Origin: Aquificota bacterium
Lineage (GTDB): Bacteria > Thermosulfidibacterota > Thermosulfidibacteria > Thermosulfidibacterales > Thermosulfidibacteraceae
Direction: 5' to 3'
Length of the DNA: 10,174 nucleotides
NCBI GenBank assembly: GCA_015494645.1
Contig: WGAU01000061.1
Coordinates: 1-10,174, forward strand
Shown here: positions 7,130 to 10,174 of the stretch, piece after piece
Position numbering within the stretch: the stretch's first letter is position 1
Layout: each line of letters opens with the position of its first letter
The notes under the pieces: model-generated
The model's database searches: none
The model's input: the letters and a program-made list of their open reading frames with translations, nothing else
What the model was told of the DNA's origin: nothing
Program-made: the position numbers and the translations under genes

Positions 7130-7759
7130 TTATTCCACCGGTTCCTCTCTGTACCCTGATATCATAGAGCCAAGTAAGCCAAAAACTATCACTGCATAGG
7201 CATGGAAAATCATGAATACCACAACTACACAGGCTAAAACAAAGTGAAGTATCCTCAATGAAGCAAAGGGATTTTGATAGCTGTCAAAGACAAAGTGAGC
7301 GACCTTTGCCACACAGCCAAAGAGTTCGGGTATGGTAAGGGCAAGCCCTGTTACGGCCATTAGCACAAAGAGCAGAACCCAACCCCAAAAAGATAGCACC
7401 TCAGTCGGTACCACCTTCTCCTCATATTCCCCTTTTTCTGGATTGTATTTTATGGGTGGATGGGCTTTAAACCCGTCAAGGAAAAGCTTCGTCTCTTTGA
7501 AGAAATAGTCAACGGCATAGGAAAGTCTGGATAGACCAAGCCATTTGTACTCATCGGATGTAAACATGTAGTACAGGAAGAAAAGAACCGTACCCAACCA
7601 CAAACTACCCACCGCTATATGAACATTTCTAAAAACATCCCTTGACGCTCCAAAGGTAAGGGAAAAACCGGATATTAACAGTATAAAAGTCTCGGCAAAC
7701 AAAACCCAGTGAAGTAATATAAACAATGTAGGATGCCTTTTAACCTTCACCGTTCTCAT
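7130..7759 (-). CDS. Four-helix di-haem cytochrome b (HyaC/FdnI/NarI-like quinone-reactive subunit)
   Basis: Integral membrane b-type cytochrome, 209 residues from the chosen start, likely exchanging electrons between the quinone pool and the adjacent split-Soret cytochrome. Four hydrophobic segments: about 11-34 (LHW), 46-66 (VHIAVGSLWLG), 121-143 and 170-195 (LHF...FHAY). Candidate haem ligands are His17, His47, His172 and His186. A hydrophilic loop (about 68-118) separates helices 2 and 3. An in-frame ATG at 7783 also exists, but the one at 7759 is preferred: AAGGAGG (7766-7772) lies six bases upstream, and the protein then begins MRTVKVKRHP like related subunits. It overlaps the split-Soret gene by 20 bases, pointing to coupled translation and a stoichiometric complex. 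The exact subfamily (hydrogenase, formate dehydrogenase or other partner) cannot be fixed from sequence alone. Confidence 0.85.
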   Translation of the reverse strand: MRTVKVKRHPTLFILLHWVLFAETFILLISGFSLTFGASRDVFRNVHIAVGSLWLGTVLFFLYYMFTSDEYKWLGLSRLSYAVDYFFKETKLFLDGFKAHPPIKYNPEKGEYEEKVVPTEVLSFWGWVLLFVLMAVTGLALTIPELFGCVAKVAHFVFDSYQNPFASLRILHFVLACVVVVFMIFHAYAVIVFGLLGSMISGYREEPVE

Positions 7760-8780
7760 TGCCGCCCTCCTTGTTAGAACCATCCCTATTCAACCTTCTG
7801 GCAATTACATGGGCACCAACTCCAGCCCCTGCACCGATAACAGATGCCTTTACCCAGGTCTCTGTATCCACACCGAAAGCTGTCCTTACTTTATTTTCTG
7901 CAATGTGCGGACGCAGGTCTCTGTGGCAACTCACACAGTTCATCTTGCCCCTTGAGAAGTGTCCCTTCTCAAATCCTGTCTTTTTCTTGCTGTGACACTG
8001 TCTACATTCACTCGTCTGTTTTGAAAAGGTAACGGTAGCCACCGTGTTTAGCTTTCCATCCACGTAAGCGTTCATCAGCTCAACAAACATGGCTGCCACA
8101 TCTCCTGTAAGCCTACCGCACCTTTCAGATCTTTCTTTGCTACCACTGGGATAACCGGAAGCTAAACACCACCTTGAAACGCTTACATGGCATAACGTAG
8201 AGTTGCTTACAGACCTTGGAAGAACCTTATCAGATTTGTATTTGGGCACTAAAAACTTATGTTCTGCCGCATATTTGTTTGCAACTTCAGTCGGAAAGTG
8301 CTCCGTTTCATAATATCTGAAAAGCTTATCTGCAATCTTTTTGGATGGTTTCTTAGCAGGATGCATAATAAAATTCATGGCTGACATACAGCCTATTAAA
8401 GAACCACACACAGTTGCCCAACCCATGGTGCCCCCAGCCCCAAATTGCATAGGAACAACATAGCGTTCTTTCTCTCCTTCTTTTAAAGCTTCTATTGCCT
8501 CCTCAACAGATGGCATGGGAATCATATTGTAAGGCTCGCCAACCTTTTCTTTGAGAGCTGTCATCACCGCCCAAAAGGCACCTCCCGCACACTCAAAAAG
8601 ATAGTAACCAAGATGTCCCAATTTTCTCACATACTCAGGATCTAACTTTTCATAATTTCCCCATGGAAGCGGTGGAAGCCCCGCACTCTTTTCAGTTGAA
8701 GCAAGAGACAGTTTTGGGACTATCAGACTTCCAGCTAAAATACCTACCGACGCCTTTAAAAATTTTCTCCTGTCCTTCAC
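7740..8780 (-). CDS. Split-Soret-type cytochrome c with Tat signal and C-terminal membrane segment
   Basis: Periplasmic redox protein, 346 residues, related to the di-haem split-Soret cytochrome c of Desulfovibrio. A twin-arginine signal is present (RRKFLKAS, 4-11, then a hydrophobic stretch to about 28). The N-terminal half has the C_GCAxxG_C_C-type pattern: Cys64 in the ECAGGAF segment, and FGAGG..GWATVCGSLIGC with Cys125 and Cys131. Next come VSNSTLCHVSVSRWC (Cys197, Cys205) and SKERSERCGRLTGDVAA (Cys221), strongly reminiscent of the Desulfovibrio protein. Two haem sites are CRQCH (259-263) and CVSCH (282-286). The non-haem cysteines may hold an iron-sulfur or other iron centre, as reported for the family. 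After the haems a Gly/Ala-rich hydrophobic segment (about 309-327) and an Arg-rich, hydrophilic tail suggest a tail anchor. GTG start with AAGGAGG at 8786-8792. First gene of its operon, ahead of cytochrome b. Confidence 0.9.
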   Translation of the reverse strand: MKDRRKFLKASVGILAGSLIVPKLSLASTEKSAGLPPLPWGNYEKLDPEYVRKLGHLGYYLFECAGGAFWAVMTALKEKVGEPYNMIPMPSVEEAIEALKEGEKERYVVPMQFGAGGTMGWATVCGSLIGCMSAMNFIMHPAKKPSKKIADKLFRYYETEHFPTEVANKYAAEHKFLVPKYKSDKVLPRSVSNSTLCHVSVSRWCLASGYPSGSKERSERCGRLTGDVAAMFVELMNAYVDGKLNTVATVTFSKQTSECRQCHSKKKTGFEKGHFSRGKMNCVSCHRDLRPHIAENKVRTAFGVDTETWVKASVIGAGAGVGAHVIARRLNRDGSNKEGGNENGEG

Positions 8781-8801
8781 GACACCCTCCTTGATTAGGA
8801 T

Positions 8802-8807
8802 ATTATA
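8802..8807 (-). promoter_or_regulatory. Sigma-70-type -10 element for the split-Soret/cytochrome b operon
   Basis: On the minus strand this reads TATAAT, a perfect -10 hexamer. The best upstream -35 candidate is TTGTGT (8832-8827), with a long 19-base spacer. The transcript would start near 8795, leaving a short leader that contains the AAGGAGG site. A weak -35 suggests help from an activator. Confidence 0.5.
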
Positions 8808-8934
8808 ATAAAATTATCAACATGTTACACAAACCACGGATGTATTTAGATATATTCCAGTTGAGTATCCCTTTCAATAGTTGAGACAAAAGTTATTTGA
8901 TAGTTGAAAGCTTGATGTAACGCAAGGGTTAATA

Positions 8935-8963
8935 TTGATAAACCACGGCGGCTGTATTATTAA
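8935..8963 (+). promoter_or_regulatory. Sigma-70-type promoter for the TPR-Rieske-YeeE operon
   Basis: TTGATA (8935-8940), a 17-base spacer and TATTAA (8958-8963) make a near-consensus promoter. The transcript would start near 8970, about 30 bases ahead of the ATG at 9002, and includes GGGAGG (8990-8995). The second AAACCACGG copy starts at the last base of the -35 and runs into the spacer, a position where a bound protein could block or alter polymerase contact. Confidence 0.55.
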
Positions 8964-9001
8964 AAAATCATGATGAAATAATATAGCAAGGGAGGTAAGG
9001 G

Positions 9002-9259
9002 ATGAGAAGAACGTTTGTTGCCCTTTTGATCACTGGACTGGTGTTTGTAGGATCTTCCGCTTTGGCTTCCTGCAACAGTAAGGATGAATGCATCTCTAAA
9101 GGAAAGAAAGCCTTATCCGCAAAGCGCTATGAGAGAGCCATGAAGTATTTCAAAAAAGCTATACAGTTTGATCCCAAATGCGAAAAGGCATGGAAGTATT
9201 ATAATAGAGCCTTCAAACAAATGATAGTAAATGAGCTTGGTGAGGAAGAAGGCTGCTGA
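9002..9259 (+). CDS. Small exported TPR-like protein, possible lipoprotein
   Basis: An 85-residue exported protein of unknown role. The N-terminal signal (about 1-23) ends in LASC (21-24), which fits both a lipobox (lipidated Cys24) and a signal-peptidase I site after ALA. The mature part is about one and a half TPR units: a helix pair around SKGKKALSAKRYERAMKYFKK, then IQFDPKCEKAWKYYNRAFKQ, with the aromatic/alanine pattern and the D-P turn of TPRs. There are four cysteines (24, 30, 60, 85) and no haem motif. Start set by GGAGG at 8991-8995. Its end overlaps the Rieske gene by up to 29 bases. It probably acts as a small docking or assembly partner for the downstream redox proteins; this role is inference only. 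Confidence 0.85.
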   Translation: MRRTFVALLITGLVFVGSSALASCNSKDECISKGKKALSAKRYERAMKYFKKAIQFDPKCEKAWKYYNRAFKQMIVNELGEEEGC

Positions 9260-9641
9260 TAAGCAGAGAAGAACACTACTGAAGTTTATCTTAGCTCTGG
9301 TGGGGGGTATTTTTACGTACCCTCTGGCCAGTTTGTTTAAAGCAGCTCCTAAAAAGAGAAAAGAAAGAGTTGTAATCTTTGAAAACACACCGAGGCTGAA
9401 TAAGCCTCTGATAAAAAATGGTGTATGGCTTGTTAAAGGCGAAGAGGAAATCTTTGCTTTTCCCAATAGATGTACCCATTTAGGTTGTCCTTTGAATTTT
9501 GTGGAGGGCAAATTCGTGTGTAAGTGCCACGGGAGCAGGTTTGATATTAGAGGCAAGAAGATCATGGGACCTGCAAAACATGATCTACCAAAGTTGCATG
9601 TTTTCCTAACAAACGACGGAAAGGCAGTGGTAAAACTTTAA
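9231..9641 (+). CDS. Rieske [2Fe-2S] protein with Tat-type N-terminal anchor
   Basis: High-potential iron-sulfur electron carrier, 136 residues. Box I is CTHLGC (81-86) and box II CKCHGS (97-102). By family rule the cluster ligands are Cys81, His83, Cys97 and His100, and Cys86-Cys99 form the stabilising disulfide, so it has the bc1/b6f-type disulfide form. The N-terminus QRRTLLKF (12-19) followed by a hydrophobic stretch to about 34 is a twin-arginine signal, probably left uncleaved as a membrane anchor. Starts at 9231 (ATG), 9237 (TTG) and 9240 (GTG) are all possible; all overlap the TPR gene, and none has a good SD, so translation is likely coupled. No cytochrome b6/bc1 partner lies next to it, so it is an orphan relative to classical complex III, though the divergent operon carries a different cytochrome b. 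Confidence 0.93.
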   Translation: MSLVRKKAADKQRRTLLKFILALVGGIFTYPLASLFKAAPKKRKERVVIFENTPRLNKPLIKNGVWLVKGEEEIFAFPNRCTHLGCPLNFVEGKFVCKCHGSRFDIRGKKIMGPAKHDLPKLHVFLTNDGKAVVKL

Positions 9642-9654
9642 GGTGAGGTGCACC

Positions 9655-10119
9655 ATGCTGAGAAAGTATCCCTGGTCTCCCTATCTGGCAGGCATTGCAG
9701 CAGGGGTTCTATTAGCCCTGTCTGTTCTTGTTTCAGGTAAGTATTTTGGAACATCTGCTGCCTTTGTAAGGCTTACTGCAATGATACTTAAAGTTGTCAA
9801 CCCCGACCAGTTGGACAAGATCTACTTTTTGAAACACCCACCTGAAGTAGATTGGAAGTTTATGTTTGTTTTCGGCATGTTTGCAGGGGCGTTGGTTTCC
9901 GCCCTCATGTCAGGTGTGTTTGAAATTAGAATATCGCCGCCTCTTTGGGAAGAAAGACTTTCCCTTGGAAACACTGCAAGAATGGTTGTGGCCTTTGTTG
10001 GTGGAATACTCGTCATGGTAGGAGCAAGGCTTGCCGGTGGATGCCCCAGCGGTCACGGTCTGAGTGGTATCAGCACCCTGTCAGCCGGTTCCTTTCTCAC
10101 CATGGCAGGTTTTATGTGA
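9655..10119 (+). CDS. YeeE/YedE-family (sulfur transport-type) membrane protein, ending at an in-frame UGA
   Basis: Integral membrane protein of the YeeE/YedE (TsuA-like, DUF395) family, whose characterised member takes up thiosulfate. From the chosen ATG it has 154 residues before UGA. Hydrophobic segments lie at about 8-27, 69-88, 106-126 and 138-154. The family motif AGGCPSGHGLSG is at 127-138, with Cys130 and His134. GTG at 9643 gives a longer frame, but the ATG at 9655 is preferred because GTGAGGTG lies just upstream. The reading frame continues past UGA for another 16 sense codons (GGILAAGILYKFF then Arg residues) to TAG at 10168-10170. This completes the last membrane helix and a positive cytoplasmic tail, as expected for the half-length family members of about 140-170 residues. 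The UGA is therefore suspect: mutation, sequence error or recoding. Such proteins often come in pairs, and a ribosome site for a further gene overlaps the TAG. Confidence 0.88.
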   Translation: MLRKYPWSPYLAGIAAGVLLALSVLVSGKYFGTSAAFVRLTAMILKVVNPDQLDKIYFLKHPPEVDWKFMFVFGMFAGALVSALMSGVFEIRISPPLWEERLSLGNTARMVVAFVGGILVMVGARLAGGCPSGHGLSGISTLSAGSFLTMAGFM

Positions 10120-10170
10120 GGCGGGATATTAGCTGCTGGCATACTCTACAAGTTCTTTAGAAGGAGGTAG
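10120..10170 (+). other. In-frame C-terminal continuation of the YeeE/YedE gene after UGA
   Basis: Directly after the UGA the same frame encodes GGILAAGILYKFF followed by three arginines, then TAG. Hydrophobic residues followed by positive charges are what the interrupted last helix lacks. It has no start codon or SD of its own, so it is unlikely to be an independent gene. Confidence 0.6.
10161..10167 (+). promoter_or_regulatory. Ribosome binding site of the next gene
   Basis: AAGGAGG, a full Shine-Dalgarno match, lies four bases or more before a start that would be just outside the right edge. It overlaps the TAG at 10168, the spacing seen between coupled genes elsewhere in this window (for example parA-parB). 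This supports TAG at 10168 as the ancestral stop of the YeeE/YedE gene. Confidence 0.6.
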
Positions 10171-10174
10171 GCGG

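Larger units (their letters stand above)
8781..9001. promoter_or_regulatory. 221-bp divergent regulatory region between the split-Soret and TPR/Rieske operons
   Basis: AT-rich gap without a gene. Minus-strand signals serve the split-Soret gene and plus-strand signals the TPR-Rieske-YeeE operon. Short repeats: AAACCACGG occurs at 8831-8839 and 8940-8948, each followed shortly by TGTATT; AGTTGA occurs at 8859, 8879 and 8902, that is at 20- and 23-base steps on one helix face. Palindromes AACATGTT (8819-8826) and ATCATGAT (8968-8975) are also present. No standard FNR box (TTGAT, four bases, ATCAA) and no sigma-54 -24/-12 pair was found. The regulator is unknown. Confidence 0.6.

Noticed and set aside
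7760..7783. Upstream ATG at 7783 as the cytochrome b start
   Set aside because: It adds an atypical MVLTRRAA leader without a ribosome site, whereas AAGGAGG sits six bases before the ATG at 7759.
8791..8820. FNR/CRP-like site formed by TTGAT...ATCAA
   Set aside because: The half-sites are about 20 bases apart, not 4, and the stretch between is the AT-rich -10 region.
9113..9565. Minus-strand open frame opposite the TPR and Rieske genes
   Set aside because: Both plus-strand genes carry clear motifs (TPR pattern, CTHLGC/CKCHGS); the antisense frame has none.
10120..10174. Selenocysteine insertion element after the UGA
   Set aside because: I looked for a stable stem with a short loop within about 40 bases after UGA and saw only weak pairing (TGC..GCA); not enough to call it.

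Overview
The window looks like a chromosomal piece of a thermophilic, chemolithotrophic-type bacterium. I favour Aquificota (a Hydrogenobacter/Thermocrinis-like lineage). The proteins are rich in Lys and Glu, Arg is mostly AGG/AGA and Ile often ATA, Shine-Dalgarno sites are strong (AAGGAGG), genes overlap tightly, and c-type cytochrome genes are dense. The placement is an inference from protein style, not from a database search. No tRNA, rRNA, CRISPR array or insertion sequence was seen, and no gap between genes exceeds about 220 bases.

Layout. Bases 1-3548 (minus strand) hold one tight four-gene cluster, transcribed right to left: a ParA-type ATPase, a ParB-type protein, an iron-dependent alcohol dehydrogenase of the YqhD/BdhA type, and an endonuclease III superfamily DNA glycosylase that runs off the left edge. 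Bases 3606-7126 (plus strand) hold a Nudix hydrolase of the CoA-pyrophosphatase type, translationally overlapped by a membrane-anchored multiheme cytochrome (ten CxxCH plus one CX9CH site). That gene is overlapped in turn by a second, secreted ten-heme cytochrome that is a diverged paralogue of the first. Bases 7130-8780 (minus strand, convergent) hold a Tat-exported split-Soret-type cytochrome with an added C-terminal membrane segment, overlapped by a four-helix cytochrome b. The two converging units share a strong GC hairpin as a bidirectional terminator. Bases 8781-9001 are a divergent regulatory region with recognisable promoters and short repeats. Bases 9002-10174 (plus strand) hold a small exported TPR-like protein, a Tat-type Rieske [2Fe-2S] protein and a YeeE/YedE-family membrane protein. 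The last of these has an in-frame UGA before what looks like its natural C-terminus.

How the genes may work together. The right two thirds reads as a periplasmic electron-transfer island: a quinone-facing cytochrome b, a split-Soret cytochrome, a membrane-attached Rieske protein, a sulfur-compound transporter-like protein, and two roughly ten-heme cytochromes able to carry electrons across the periplasm. Quinol oxidation or sulfur-compound redox is the most natural reading, but the electron donor and acceptor cannot be read from sequence. The most notable points are the in-frame UGA, the CX9CH haem site, the terminator-like hairpin inside the first cytochrome gene, and the pairing of a tail-anchored split-Soret cytochrome with its own cytochrome b.
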